The notes under the pieces: generated by a model | Told to the model about the DNA's origin: nothing | Database searches by the model: none | Seen by the model: the letters and a program-made list of their open reading frames with translations, nothing else | Assembly: GCF_000732535.1 (NCBI RefSeq) | Contig: NZ_APNK01000013.1 | Coordinates: 1-64,000, forward strand | Length of the DNA: 64,000 nucleotides | Reading direction: 5' to 3' | Source: Salinisphaera hydrothermalis C41B8 | Lineage (GTDB): Bacteria; Pseudomonadota; Gammaproteobacteria; Nevskiales; Salinisphaeraceae | In this document: positions 54,894 to 63,906 of the stretch, piece after piece | How positions within the stretch are numbered: the first letter of the stretch is position 1 | How the letters are laid out: each line of letters starts with the position of its first letter | Translations under genes and position numbers: made by a program

Positions 54894-56429
54894 ATGACCG
54901 CATCGCTTGCCAACGACGGCCCAACAATCCGGCTCCACGACGACGACAACGTGGTGATCGCCCGCCATTCGATCGCGGCCGGCGAAACGCTCGACGAAGC
55001 CGGCGTGACGGTCGCGTCCAACATTCCGGCCGGGCACAAGATTGCCGTGCGCGCGATCGCGGCGGGCGAGCCAGTACTGCGCTACGGGCAGATCATCGGC
55101 TTCGCGTCGGAGACGATCGAAGCCGGCACGCACGTACATATGCACAATCTTGCCATGGGTGACGTCACGCCCGACTATGCCTTCTGCGAGGACGCCCGTC
55201 CGACCCGTTTCGTCGAGCAACCGGCCACGTTCGCGGGCTATCGTCGCGCCGACGGCCGGGCCGGTACGCGTAATTACGTGGCGATCGTATCGAGCGTGAA
55301 CTGTTCGGCCACCGCCGCGCGGCACATCGCCGACGGTTTTCGTTTTTCCGGCGAACTCGACGCCTATCCCGATGTAGACGGCGTTATCGCGCTGACCCAT
55401 CAGGGCGGCTGCGGCATGGCGGACTCGGGCGAAGGCTTCGAGATGCTCAAGCGTACGCTGCAGGGCTATGCCGATCACCCCAACGTGGCGGCCGTGCTGT
55501 TTCTCGGCCTCGGCTGCGAAGTAATGCAGGTCGGTGGGCTACAACGTATCGAGGGCCTGCGATCGATCAAGCCGGTTCGCTCGATGACCATTCAGGCCAC
55601 CGGCGGAACACGCCAGACGATCGAGCGCGCCACTGCGCTGATCCGAGAACTGCTCCCGGAAATCAACCAAGCCAAGCGCGAACCGATCCCAGCGGCCGAG
55701 CTGTGTGTGGCGCTGCAATGCGGCGGCTCGGACAGCTATTCCGGCATCACGGCCAATCCGGCGCTGGGCTATGCGGTCGATCGGCTGGTGGAACATGGCG
55801 GCACCGCGATTCTGTCGGAAACGCCCGAGATCTACGGCGCCGAGCATCTGCTCACACGCCGCGCCGTGTCACCGCAGGTCGCCGAGCGCTTGCTTGAGCG
55901 CATCCGTTGGTGGGAGGCCTACACCCGCCGCGAAGGCGCCGAAATGAACAACAACCCGTCGCCCGGCAACAAGGCCGGCGGCATCACGACGATTCTGGAG
56001 AAATCGCTCGGCGCGGTCGCCAAGGGCGGCACCACCAATTTGGTGGATGTCTACGAGTACGCCGAACGCGTGACCGCCAAGGGCTTCGTCTATATGGACA
56101 CCCCCGGCTACGACCCGGTCGCCGCCACCGGCCAGGTCGCCGGTGGCGCCAACCTGGTCTGCTTTACCACGGGCCGGGGATCGGCCTTCGGCGCCAAGCC
56201 CTCGCCTTCGATCAAGCTGGCCACGAATACGACGCTCTACGAACGCCAGACCGAGGACATGGACATCAACTGCGGCGGGATCGCGACCGGCGACGAAACC
56301 CTGGCCGAATGCGGCGAACGTATCTTCGCGCACATGCTGGCCGTGGCCTCGGGCGAACCCAGCAAAAGCGAAGCATTCGGCTACGGCGACAATGAGTTCG
56401 TGCCGTGGCAGCTCGGCGCGACCATGTAG
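54894..56429 (+). CDS. UxaA-family sugar-acid dehydratase (altronate/galactarate dehydratase-like)
   Basis: 511 residues. The N-terminal SAF domain (IRLHDDDNVVIARHSIAAGE to MHNLAMGD, about 10-90) is fused to the catalytic part: GYRRADGRAGTRNYVAI, THQGGCGMADSGE, LGLGCEV, ALQCGGSDSYSGITANPA and GGITTILEKSLGAVAKGG. The cysteines in CGM, GCE and QCGG bind iron in the family. It removes water from aldonate/uronate-type acids to give 2-keto-3-deoxy acids. Sulfolactate sulfo-lyase (SuyAB) is a relative, so other substrates are possible. GAGGAG precedes the ATG. Confidence 0.86.
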   Translation: MTASLANDGPTIRLHDDDNVVIARHSIAAGETLDEAGVTVASNIPAGHKIAVRAIAAGEPVLRYGQIIGFASETIEAGTHVHMHNLAMGDVTPDYAFCEDARPTRFVEQPATFAGYRRADGRAGTRNYVAIVSSVNCSATAARHIADGFRFSGELDAYPDVDGVIALTHQGGCGMADSGEGFEMLKRTLQGYADHPNVAAVLFLGLGCEVMQVGGLQRIEGLRSIKPVRSMTIQATGGTRQTIERATALIRELLPEINQAKREPIPAAELCVALQCGGSDSYSGITANPALGYAVDRLVEHGGTAILSETPEIYGAEHLLTRRAVSPQVAERLLERIRWWEAYTRREGAEMNNNPSPGNKAGGITTILEKSLGAVAKGGTTNLVDVYEYAERVTAKGFVYMDTPGYDPVAATGQVAGGANLVCFTTGRGSAFGAKPSPSIKLATNTTLYERQTEDMDINCGGIATGDETLAECGERIFAHMLAVASGEPSKSEAFGYGDNEFVPWQLGATM

Positions 56430-56486
56430 GCGCCGTATCGCGGGCTCGCCGCGAGGTCCGCCCAGTCCACCCGACACACACCGCAG

Positions 56487-56519
56487 AAAAATAAGCCGGC
56501 GCTAGTCCGGCTATTTTTT
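56487..56519. terminator. Terminator between UxaA-type and GntR-type genes
   Basis: AAAAATAAGCCGG pairs with CCGGCTATTTTTT with one bulged base and a 7-base loop. It serves the two converging genes. Confidence 0.85.
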
Positions 56520-56570
56520 CCTACCGCTTACGCGAACGACAACCGTTGCCCGACGGTGCGTCCCGGTCGA

Positions 56571-57290
56571 TTAGTAATCGCGGCTACCGGCCCGCATACG
56601 ACGATAGACGCCGTAGTGCTGGTCGAGATGTTCGCGCATGGCGAGATCGGCGTCTTCCGGCTCGCCGCGCTCGATAGCCTGAAAAATCCGTTCGTGCGCC
56701 GCCAGCGCGATACGATCCTGCCCCGGTTGTTCGAGCGCCACCGCACGGCGATCGTCGAGCCACTGGGCCATGGCATCGTGTACGGCGGTATAAACCGGAT
56801 TGCCCGGAATCGCCGCGATCACGCGATGAAACGCAATATCGGTACGCTTGAACTCGGCTTCGTCACCAACCGCTGCCGCATTGGCTGCCAGCGCCGCGTG
56901 GAGCGCTTCGACATCTTCCGCGCGAGCCTGCCCTGCCGCTTGGCGGGCCATGGCGGTTTCGAAAACAGCGCGGGCCTCCTGGAAATGATGCTGACCGGCC
57001 ACGCTCGACAACAAATGCCCCATCACGCCGGATAGCCCTTCGAGCACGACGGCGGGCGTTGGCCGGATTACCTGGGCACGCGACCCACTGGCCAGCGCGA
57101 CCAACCCCATTTTTTCGAGCGCGAAAAGTGCCTCGCGAATCGTGGGACGACCGACGCCGAACTGCGCCATGAGCGCGCGCTCCGACGGCAGGCGATCCCC
57201 CGGCTTGAAGTGCTCGGAGACGATATCGTGCTCGAGCTGGCGGGTGACCTGGTCGGAAAGTTTCGTGCGTTCGATCTGGTATCGGGCCAT
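56571..57290 (-). CDS. GntR/FadR-family transcriptional regulator
   Basis: 239 residues. The winged helix (about 10-75: LEHDIVSEHFKPGDRLPSER, FGVGRPTIREALFALEKMGL) is followed by an FCD ligand domain (about 90-230) with acidic/His positions that bind a metal and an acid ligand in FadR/UxuR types (DIAFHRVI; AAHERIFQAI; MREHLDQH). A longer frame to 57,413 has no homology. The ATG at 57,290 starts MARYQIERTKLSDQV. Divergent from the ABC importer, it probably represses it and the Ldh/UxaA pair through the repeated site. Confidence 0.87.
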   Translation of the reverse strand: MARYQIERTKLSDQVTRQLEHDIVSEHFKPGDRLPSERALMAQFGVGRPTIREALFALEKMGLVALASGSRAQVIRPTPAVVLEGLSGVMGHLLSSVAGQHHFQEARAVFETAMARQAAGQARAEDVEALHAALAANAAAVGDEAEFKRTDIAFHRVIAAIPGNPVYTAVHDAMAQWLDDRRAVALEQPGQDRIALAAHERIFQAIERGEPEDADLAMREHLDQHYGVYRRMRAGSRDY

Positions 57291-57481
57291 GGCATTCGCT
57301 TCGAAGAACGCATCCGGGATGCGTCGTACGGTTTCGGGACAAAGGGCACCAGCTCCCACGCTGGCTGATGCGCAGCACCCGTCGACAAGTCGACACTCTG
57401 CCGCCAGTTGCATCGTGCAACAAGCCGGGCCTAAACGAGCGGTCTAAGACCAAAGCGTATGTTGCTCATAGAGAGCCCCGC

Positions 57482-57510
57482 TGTTAGACATAACACGACT
57501 GGTATAACAG
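57482..57510. promoter_or_regulatory. Candidate GntR-family operators, site 2 with adjacent palindrome
   Basis: TGGTATAACAG at 57,500-57,510 is identical to site 1. Five bases upstream is a perfect palindrome TGTTA-GACA-TAACA (57,482-57,495). Both lie in the 304-base gap between the divergent regulator and importer genes; nothing else is recognisable in that gap. TATAAC inside the site might also act as a -10 box. Confidence 0.58.
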
Positions 57511-57594
57511 GCTGACAGGCTGGAGTGAACTCCGGGCTCGACGTTATGCCGGCACCACCACAACAAAGACTCGGCATCTCGGAGGAGACACGAT

Positions 57595-58689
57595 ATGAAA
57601 CGAAGGGACCTTCTCGTACAGGCCGCCGGCGGCCTCGGTTCGGCCATGCTGCTCGGCGCGCTGCCGTCGATGGCCTGGGCCGACAACTCGGCCTGCTACA
57701 AGGCCTGGAGCGGCAGCACCAAGATGTTCTCCTGGCCGCATACCAAAAAGCCGCCGTATCGAATCGCGCTCAGCAATTCGTACATCGGCAACGAATGGCG
57801 CGCCGAGATGGCGACCATCGCGAAGATGTACGCCAACCGTCCGGAGGTCAAAAAGCTGATCAAGGACTTCAAGATTTCCAGCGCCGGCAATGACGTCAAC
57901 GCCCAGATCGCGCAGATCAACCAGATGATCCTGTCCGGCGTGGACGCCATCGTGCTCGACGCCGCCAGCCCGACCGGATTGAATTCGACCATCGAACGAG
58001 CCGCGAACGCCGGCGTGCTTGTGGTGTCCTTCGACAACGTCGTGACCACCGACAAGGCGATCACGATCAACCAGGACCAGTTCGACATGGGCAAGCGCTG
58101 GGCCGATTTCGTGATCAAGCACACCGGCGGCAAGGGCCATGTGTTGGTGGTCCGCGGCGTGGCCGGCACCTTCGTCGACCAGCAGCGCTACAAGGGCGGC
58201 AAGTCGGTATTCGACAAACACCCCGACATCAAGACTACCGAGGTCTACGGCAACTGGGATAACGGCACGGCCCAGAAAGTCACGGCCAATGCCATTGCCT
58301 CGGGCGCCAAGTTCGACGCGGTGTGGAGCGAAGGCGGCGACAGCGGCGTGGTCAACGCATTCAAGCAGCACGGGCTCAAGATGCCGCCGATCGCCGGCGA
58401 GGCCGAGAACGGCTTCCGCCTCGCAGCCGCCAAGGACGGCTTCCCGATGATGTCGATCGGCCAGTCGGCCGGTCTGGTCGCGCTCTCGATGAAGGTCGCG
58501 CTCAGCGTATTGCAGGGCGAGAAGGTGCCCCAGTCGATCCAGTCGCCGCTGAATATCGTGACCAACGACAACCTCGAAAAAGGGAAGAATTACTTCACCG
58601 GCGTGCCGGACAGTTTCTTCGACGGGGTGAGCGTGCCCGATTGCGGTCTGCACTTCGACGCCAAACAGGTCTACCACGGCATCGACTGA
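57595..58689 (+). CDS. Sugar ABC transporter, periplasmic substrate-binding protein
   Basis: 364 residues, type I periplasmic binding fold (RbsB class): IALSNSYIGNEWRAEM, QINQMILSGVDAIVLDAAS, and VVSFDNVVTTDKA. The N-terminus MKRRDLLVQAAGGLG-A has adjacent arginines like a Tat signal, cleaved near SMAWA. It binds a sugar or sugar acid for the downstream permeases. CGGAGGAG precedes the ATG. First gene of the importer operon. Confidence 0.9.
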   Translation: MKRRDLLVQAAGGLGSAMLLGALPSMAWADNSACYKAWSGSTKMFSWPHTKKPPYRIALSNSYIGNEWRAEMATIAKMYANRPEVKKLIKDFKISSAGNDVNAQIAQINQMILSGVDAIVLDAASPTGLNSTIERAANAGVLVVSFDNVVTTDKAITINQDQFDMGKRWADFVIKHTGGKGHVLVVRGVAGTFVDQQRYKGGKSVFDKHPDIKTTEVYGNWDNGTAQKVTANAIASGAKFDAVWSEGGDSGVVNAFKQHGLKMPPIAGEAENGFRLAAAKDGFPMMSIGQSAGLVALSMKVALSVLQGEKVPQSIQSPLNIVTNDNLEKGKNYFTGVPDSFFDGVSVPDCGLHFDAKQVYHGID

Positions 58690-58761
58690 TCCGGCGACCG
58701 TCCGTACGACGGGCGGGTGCCGACAAGCACCCGCCCTTCGAGGCCTTTTGTGTAACCGACT

Positions 58762-60360
58762 ATGAGCCCTCCCATGGCCGATTCATCCGAATCCGGCGCG
58801 TTCAACGATGCGCCGGCCCTCGAAGCGAGCGGCATCGCCAAACACTTCGCCGGCACCATCGCCCTCGACGACGCCGATTTCAGTTGTCGTCGCGGCGAGG
58901 TCCACGTGCTCCTCGGCGCCAACGGCGCGGGTAAGAGCACCCTGGTCAAGATTCTCTGCGGCGTGCAGCCGCCGGACGCGGGTACGATTCGCTTGGCGGG
59001 CGAGCCAGTCAAGCTCGAGAATCCGATCCGGGCCGCCGAACTCGGCGTGGCCGCCGTATTTCAGGAGCTGTCCCTGGCGCCGCATCTGACGGTGGCCGAG
59101 AACATCATGCTCGCGCACGAACCGACCGGGCCGCTCGGCCAGATCCGCGGTCGCGAACTCCGCCGCCGGGTAACCGAGCTGTTCGAGCAGATCGGCATCG
59201 ATCACATCAAACCGAACACGCTAACCGGGCGGCTGACGCTGGCCGATCAGCAGCTCGTCGAGATCGCCAAGGCACTCTCCCACGACCCGAAGACGCTGAT
59301 CGTCGACGAAGGCACGTCGGCGCTCGGCCAGGAAGAGGTCCGGCGGCTGTTCGATCTGCTGGGCCGGCTGCGTGAGCGCGGCACGGCCATCATCTTCATT
59401 TCGCACCGCATGGCCGAAGTCCGCGAAATCGCCGACCGGCTGACGGTGTTCCGCAATGGCACCAACGTCGGTACGGTCGACGCTGCGGACATGGACGAGA
59501 GTCATCTCGTCGAACTGATGCTCGGTGAACGCATCGAGCAATCGTTTCCCGAGCGCGCGCCGCGACCGACCGATAACGACATTCTGCTCGACGTAGACCA
59601 TCTGAGCGCAGGCGAGCTGTTGCATGACATCAGTTTTCAGCTGCGGCGTGGTGAAGTCCTGGGTATCGCCGGCCTCGAGGGCCAGGGCCAGGGGGATCTG
59701 CTGCTGGCGTTGTTCGGCATGGTCCGTCGCCTGTCCGGCGACGTTCGTGTTGCCGGCAAGCCCGTGAATCTGGGCTCGCCCTGGAAGGCGATCCGGGCCG
59801 GATTCGCGCTCATTCCGGAAGACCGGAAAACGCAGGGTCTGCTCCAGCCCCAGTCGCTGCGCGAGAACATCGCGCTTGCCAGCCTGAAGAACCTGAGCCG
59901 CGGCGGGCTGATTGACCGCGCGCGCGAACGCCGTACCGCCGACGAAGGCATGAAGCGCATGGAGATCAAGGCGGCGAGCATGGAAACGCCGGTCGCCGCG
60001 CTGTCCGGCGGTAACCAGCAGAAGGTGGTCATTGCCAAGTGGCTGGAGACCGGCGGCGATATCTTTCTGTTTTACGACCCCACCCGCGGCGTCGACGTGG
60101 GCACCAAGCGTGCCTTCTACGAACTGATCGGCGAACTCGCGCGGGCCGGCAAGGCGGTGATGCTCTACAGCACCGAACTGTCCGAACTGGTCGGCGTTTG
60201 TCATCGCGTGCTGGTCATGAACGACCGCCGCATCGCCGAAACCCTCGAGGATACGGACATTACGGAAAACGCCATCCTCGCCGCCTCGCTGGGCGTGCGC
60301 GAGCGTGCCGGCGCCGACGCCGAGCCGGCCGCCACTCGGAACATCGGAGCCGCCTCGTGA
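58762..60360 (+). CDS. Sugar ABC transporter, dual ATP-binding protein (RbsA/MglA class)
   Basis: 532 residues with two nucleotide-binding domains. The first has Walker A GANGAGKST, signature-like LTLADQQ and Walker B LIVDEGTSAL. The second has the usual degenerate Walker A (GLEGQGQGD), canonical LSGGNQQK and a Walker B reading FLFYDPTRGVDVG, where canonical members have LDEPTRG. This Tyr/Asp change alters the catalytic Glu position and is worth noting, though it may be common in the subfamily. An ATG at 58,774 is an alternative start. Confidence 0.9.
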   Translation: MSPPMADSSESGAFNDAPALEASGIAKHFAGTIALDDADFSCRRGEVHVLLGANGAGKSTLVKILCGVQPPDAGTIRLAGEPVKLENPIRAAELGVAAVFQELSLAPHLTVAENIMLAHEPTGPLGQIRGRELRRRVTELFEQIGIDHIKPNTLTGRLTLADQQLVEIAKALSHDPKTLIVDEGTSALGQEEVRRLFDLLGRLRERGTAIIFISHRMAEVREIADRLTVFRNGTNVGTVDAADMDESHLVELMLGERIEQSFPERAPRPTDNDILLDVDHLSAGELLHDISFQLRRGEVLGIAGLEGQGQGDLLLALFGMVRRLSGDVRVAGKPVNLGSPWKAIRAGFALIPEDRKTQGLLQPQSLRENIALASLKNLSRGGLIDRARERRTADEGMKRMEIKAASMETPVAALSGGNQQKVVIAKWLETGGDIFLFYDPTRGVDVGTKRAFYELIGELARAGKAVMLYSTELSELVGVCHRVLVMNDRRIAETLEDTDITENAILAASLGVRERAGADAEPAATRNIGAAS

Positions 60361-61316
60361 TCATCGAACGCTATTACAGTTCCCTGACCGCCGTCATCGG
60401 CCTCGTGCTGCTGGCGATCCTATTCGCCTACATCCAGCCGATGATTCTCTCGCCGTTCGGCGTCACCATGTCGGCCAACCAGGGCACCACGCTGGCGCTG
60501 GCCGCCCTCGCGCAGCTCGTAGTGGTGCTGACGGGCGGCGTGGATCTGTCGGTCGGTGCGATGGTCGGCCTGACCAATGCGATCGCGGCCACTTATATGG
60601 GTACCCACCCGGCGATCGCCACCCTGGTGATCATCGGCACCCTGTTCGCCGGCACCCTGGCCGGATTCGTCAACGGGCTGATCGTGGCCTACGGGCGTAT
60701 TCAGCCGATCATCGTCACGCTGGCCACGCTCTATATCTATACCGGCATCGGCCTGGTCGTGCGTCCACAGCCAGGCGGGAGCGTGCCCAGCGGGTTCGCC
60801 AACGCGCTGACCGGCTCCTGGGGCTATCTGCCGTACGGGCTGATCTTTCTGCTCGTGGTGGTCGGTGTCGCCTGGGTGCCCCTGATGCGTTCGCGGCTCG
60901 GCCGGGCGATCAAGGCGGTCGGCGATAACCGCAACGGCGCGCGTGTGTCCGGCATCTCGGTCGCCCGGACCGAGCTCTGGGCCTATACCGCCGGCGGTTT
61001 CTTTGCGGCCTGCGCCGGCATCTTCCTGACCGCCCAGACGACCTCCGGCGATCCGACCATCGGCACCAGCTATACGCTGAACTCGGTGGCCGCCGTGGTA
61101 TTCGGCGGCGCGGTGCTCGGCGGCGGGCGAGGCGTGGCGCTCGGCCCGATCTGCGGCGCCTATTTCCTGTCGCTGCTGATCAGCGTGTTGTTCGCCAGCG
61201 GCGTATCGCCCTTCTATCAGAACCTGCTGCAGGGCGCGATTCTCGTGATCGTGCTGGCCGCCGCCAACGTCTGGCGGCTGCGCACGCGGCACTGGCTCAA
61301 CGTGATGTCCAACTAG
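60357..61316 (+). CDS. Sugar ABC transporter permease 1 (RbsC class)
   Basis: 319 residues from a GTG that overlaps the ATPase stop by 4 bases; the frame running back to 60,039 is a shadow. About 8-10 membrane segments with the conserved LTGGVDLSVGAMVGLTNAIAA loop, the cytoplasmic coupling EAA-like region (KAVGDNRNGARVSGI) and VFGGAVLGGGRG. It works as a heterodimer with the next gene. Confidence 0.89.
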   Translation: MIIERYYSSLTAVIGLVLLAILFAYIQPMILSPFGVTMSANQGTTLALAALAQLVVVLTGGVDLSVGAMVGLTNAIAATYMGTHPAIATLVIIGTLFAGTLAGFVNGLIVAYGRIQPIIVTLATLYIYTGIGLVVRPQPGGSVPSGFANALTGSWGYLPYGLIFLLVVVGVAWVPLMRSRLGRAIKAVGDNRNGARVSGISVARTELWAYTAGGFFAACAGIFLTAQTTSGDPTIGTSYTLNSVAAVVFGGAVLGGGRGVALGPICGAYFLSLLISVLFASGVSPFYQNLLQGAILVIVLAAANVWRLRTRHWLNVMSN

Positions 61317-61318
61317 AT

Positions 61319-62293
61319 ATGAACAACGTATCCGAATCCAAACGTGCGGTGGCACTACCGTCCTGGCTGCTCCAGGGCGTGACCATCTCCTATATCCTGC
61401 TGGTCGTGCTGTTCGCGCTCGCCGCAGCGATCAATCCGCACTACGCCTCGTGGGACAATATCCGCAATCTGCTACAGATCGGCGCTTTCATCGGCGTGAT
61501 CGCGGTCGGCCAGACGCTGGTCATCATCACCGGCCAGATCGATCTGTCGGTGCCGTGGAATCTGACCTTCTCGGCGATCCTGATGGCGACCCTGATCAGC
61601 CATGGAACCAGCACGCCGGTCGCCATCGCCGCCGCGCTGGCCTCGGGCACGCTGGTGGGCATGTTCAATTCGATCGGCACGGCGATATTCCGTATCCATT
61701 CGCTGGTCTGGACGCTGGGCACCAATGCGCTGATGCAGGGCGCGACGCTGGTCTATACCCATGCGCAACCGCCCAAGGTCGATGTGCCTCCGTTCATCCG
61801 GGCGCTGGGCGCCGGCAATCTTTGGGGTATTCCGGTGCCGCTCATGGTGTGGATCGTGGCTGCGATATTCGCGCTGGTGATCCTCCATCAGACGCGCTTC
61901 GGCCGTTATCTGTATGCCATCGGTAACAACGAATCGGCCCTGTTCCTGTCCGGCGTGGACAGTCGCAAGGTCTATCTCGGCGCCTATGCGATCTCCGGCT
62001 TCTGTGCCGCGCTTGCCGGCATCATGCTCACCGGCTATTCGTCGCAGACCTATCTCGGCATGGGTAGCGACTATCTGCTGGTGCCGGTGGCCGCGGTGAT
62101 CATCGGCGGGACCAATATCATGGGCGGGTCCGGCGGCTATCTGGGTTCGATTTCCGGCGCGATGATCGTCGTGCTGCTGCAGTCGGTCCTCTCGACCGTC
62201 CAGATCCAGGAAGCGGGGAAGAACATCATCTTCGGCTCGATCATCATCGTGCTGTTGCTGCTATACGGTCGCGAGAAACTCAGCACCCACTGA
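61319..62293 (+). CDS. Sugar ABC transporter permease 2 (RbsC class)
   Basis: 324 residues, 8-10 membrane segments. It has IITGQIDLSVPWNLTFSAIL, the coupling region YAIGNNESALFLSGVDSRKV and IIGGTNIMGGSGG. Starts 2 bases after permease 1. The two permeases differ, as in heterodimeric sugar importers. Confidence 0.9.
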   Translation: MNNVSESKRAVALPSWLLQGVTISYILLVVLFALAAAINPHYASWDNIRNLLQIGAFIGVIAVGQTLVIITGQIDLSVPWNLTFSAILMATLISHGTSTPVAIAAALASGTLVGMFNSIGTAIFRIHSLVWTLGTNALMQGATLVYTHAQPPKVDVPPFIRALGAGNLWGIPVPLMVWIVAAIFALVILHQTRFGRYLYAIGNNESALFLSGVDSRKVYLGAYAISGFCAALAGIMLTGYSSQTYLGMGSDYLLVPVAAVIIGGTNIMGGSGGYLGSISGAMIVVLLQSVLSTVQIQEAGKNIIFGSIIIVLLLLYGREKLSTH

Positions 62294-62315
62294 TCCAAAC
62301 CGAGGGAGTCGCGCG

Positions 62316-63224
62316 ATGAGCGACACGATCGAATATCTCGATCCGCGTTTCTACGATCTGACGCAGCCGAATGCGCATCTGGAACAACTGCATACCGGCT
62401 CGCTATGGTGCGAGGGACCGGTTTATATCGCCGATGCGGACGTCGTGCTCTGGAGCGATATTCCCAACGACCGCATCCTGCGCTGGACGCCGGCCGGCGA
62501 CGTCGGCGTGTTCCGCCAGCCCAGCCGGCACGCCAACGGCCATACCCGCGATCGACAGGGCCGACTGATCAGCTGCGAGCACGGCGGCCGGCAGGTCACC
62601 CGGACCGAGCACGACGGTCGCGTCACGGTACTGGCCGACCGCTATAACGGCGGTCGGCTGAATTCGCCCAACGACGTGGTCGTGGCCTCGGACGACAGCG
62701 TCTGGTTCACCGACCCGCCCTACGGCATCCTGAGCGACTACGAAGGCCACAAGGCCGAATCGGAACAGGCCGGTTGTTTCGTGTTTCGTCTCGACCCGCA
62801 TTCTGGCGAGCTGACGGTCGTCGCCGACGATTTCGTGCGACCTAACGGGCTGGCGTTCTCACCGGACGAACGAACGCTGTATATCTCCGACACCGCCCGC
62901 TCGCACGATCCGAACGGTCATCATCATATCCGGGCCTTCGATGTCGTCGACGGTGGCCGGCTGGAGAATTCGCGCGTCTTCGCCGTGGTCGAGCCCGGCG
63001 TGTCCGATGGCTTTCGCGTGGATACCGACGGCAATATCTGGACCAGCGCGGGCGACGGCGTCCAGTGCTTCGCGCCCGAGGGCACGCTGCTCGGCAAGAT
63101 CCACGTACCCGAGGCCGTCTCCAATCTCACCTTCGGCGGGCCGCGGCGAAATCGCTTGTTTATCACCGCCAGTAGCTCGCTGTACGCGATCTACGTGGCC
63201 CAGACCGGCGTCCAATGGCCCTAG
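62316..63224 (+). CDS. SMP-30/gluconolactonase-family lactonase
   Basis: 302 residues, six-bladed propeller. The metal and active-site residues are all visible: E33 (WCEGP), N119 (SPNDVV), N177 (RPNGLAF) and D231 (SDGFRVD). It hydrolyses sugar lactones to aldonic acids. Last gene of the importer operon. It would feed aldonate to a dehydratase such as the UxaA-type enzyme. Confidence 0.9.
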   Translation: MSDTIEYLDPRFYDLTQPNAHLEQLHTGSLWCEGPVYIADADVVLWSDIPNDRILRWTPAGDVGVFRQPSRHANGHTRDRQGRLISCEHGGRQVTRTEHDGRVTVLADRYNGGRLNSPNDVVVASDDSVWFTDPPYGILSDYEGHKAESEQAGCFVFRLDPHSGELTVVADDFVRPNGLAFSPDERTLYISDTARSHDPNGHHHIRAFDVVDGGRLENSRVFAVVEPGVSDGFRVDTDGNIWTSAGDGVQCFAPEGTLLGKIHVPEAVSNLTFGGPRRNRLFITASSSLYAIYVAQTGVQWP

Positions 63225-63235
63225 CTTGAAACGCG

Positions 63236-63649
63236 CTAACTGGCCGAGGTGAGCGTCACCACGACCTGACGCGTATGCCGCGAACTGCGGTGTTCGTAGA
63301 GATAAATACCCTGCCAGGTGCCGAGATTCAGTCGGCCGTCGGTGATCGGTACGGTCACGTCCATGCCGGTGAGGATCGAACGGATATGGCCGGGCATGTC
63401 GTCCGGGCCTTCCATGGTATGCACATACATCGGATCGCCGTCCGGCACCGTGCGGCTCATCCAGGTCTCGACGTCCTCACGCACGGTCGGATCCGCGTTC
63501 TCGCAGATCATCAGACTGGCCGAGGTGTGCTTGATGAACACATGCGCCAGCCCGGTCTCGATGCCGGCATCGCGCACCACGGCATCGATATCGCGCGTGA
63601 TGTCCCGGGTCGAACGGCCGGGCGTGTCGTAGGTCAGCGTCTGTTGCAT
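63236..63649 (-). CDS. YjbQ/UPF0047-family protein
   Basis: 137 residues. It has VFIKHTSASLMICENADPTVREDVETW and MPGHIRSILTG with the His/Glu set that gives weak thiamine-phosphate-synthase activity in YjbQ. Physiological role unclear. It converges on the lactonase gene, ending 11 bases after it. Confidence 0.9.
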   Translation of the reverse strand: MQQTLTYDTPGRSTRDITRDIDAVVRDAGIETGLAHVFIKHTSASLMICENADPTVREDVETWMSRTVPDGDPMYVHTMEGPDDMPGHIRSILTGMDVTVPITDGRLNLGTWQGIYLYEHRSSRHTRQVVVTLTSAS

Positions 63650-63773
63650 GGCTTCAAGGGACTCCAGAATACTGCACTACAGGCTAACGCGCTCGGCAAA
63701 TCCTGTGTGCCGGATCGACTCTCTTATCTCCCGCGCAGAAAATGTCGCTGGAAAGTGCAATTTCCGTAAGACA

Positions 63774-63892
63774 AGTCCGCAAATGAACGCTAAAAACGCA
63801 AATGAAGTCATAATTTTTAGATATGAACTTTCGTTCACCGAACCGCTTCGTTCAATGTTTTATTTGCGCTCATTCGCGTTCATTTGCGGACT
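63774..63892. repeat. AT-rich inverted repeat upstream of gatB's 3' end
   Basis: Perfect 17-base arms AGTCCGCAAATGAACGC (63,774-63,790) and its complement (63,876-63,892). Inner partial copies of CGCAAATGAA make a larger imperfect hairpin of about 119 bases. Base composition is clearly lower in GC than both sides. There is no open frame. CGCAAATGAACGC-type repeats are known to be dispersed in several proteobacteria. Confidence 0.8.
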
Positions 63893-63906
63893 GCAAACAG
63901 ACCGTC

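Noticed and set aside
57544-58677. 377-codon open frame opposite the binding-protein gene
   Set aside because: Covers the same bases as a clear sugar-binding protein with signal peptide and ribosome site.
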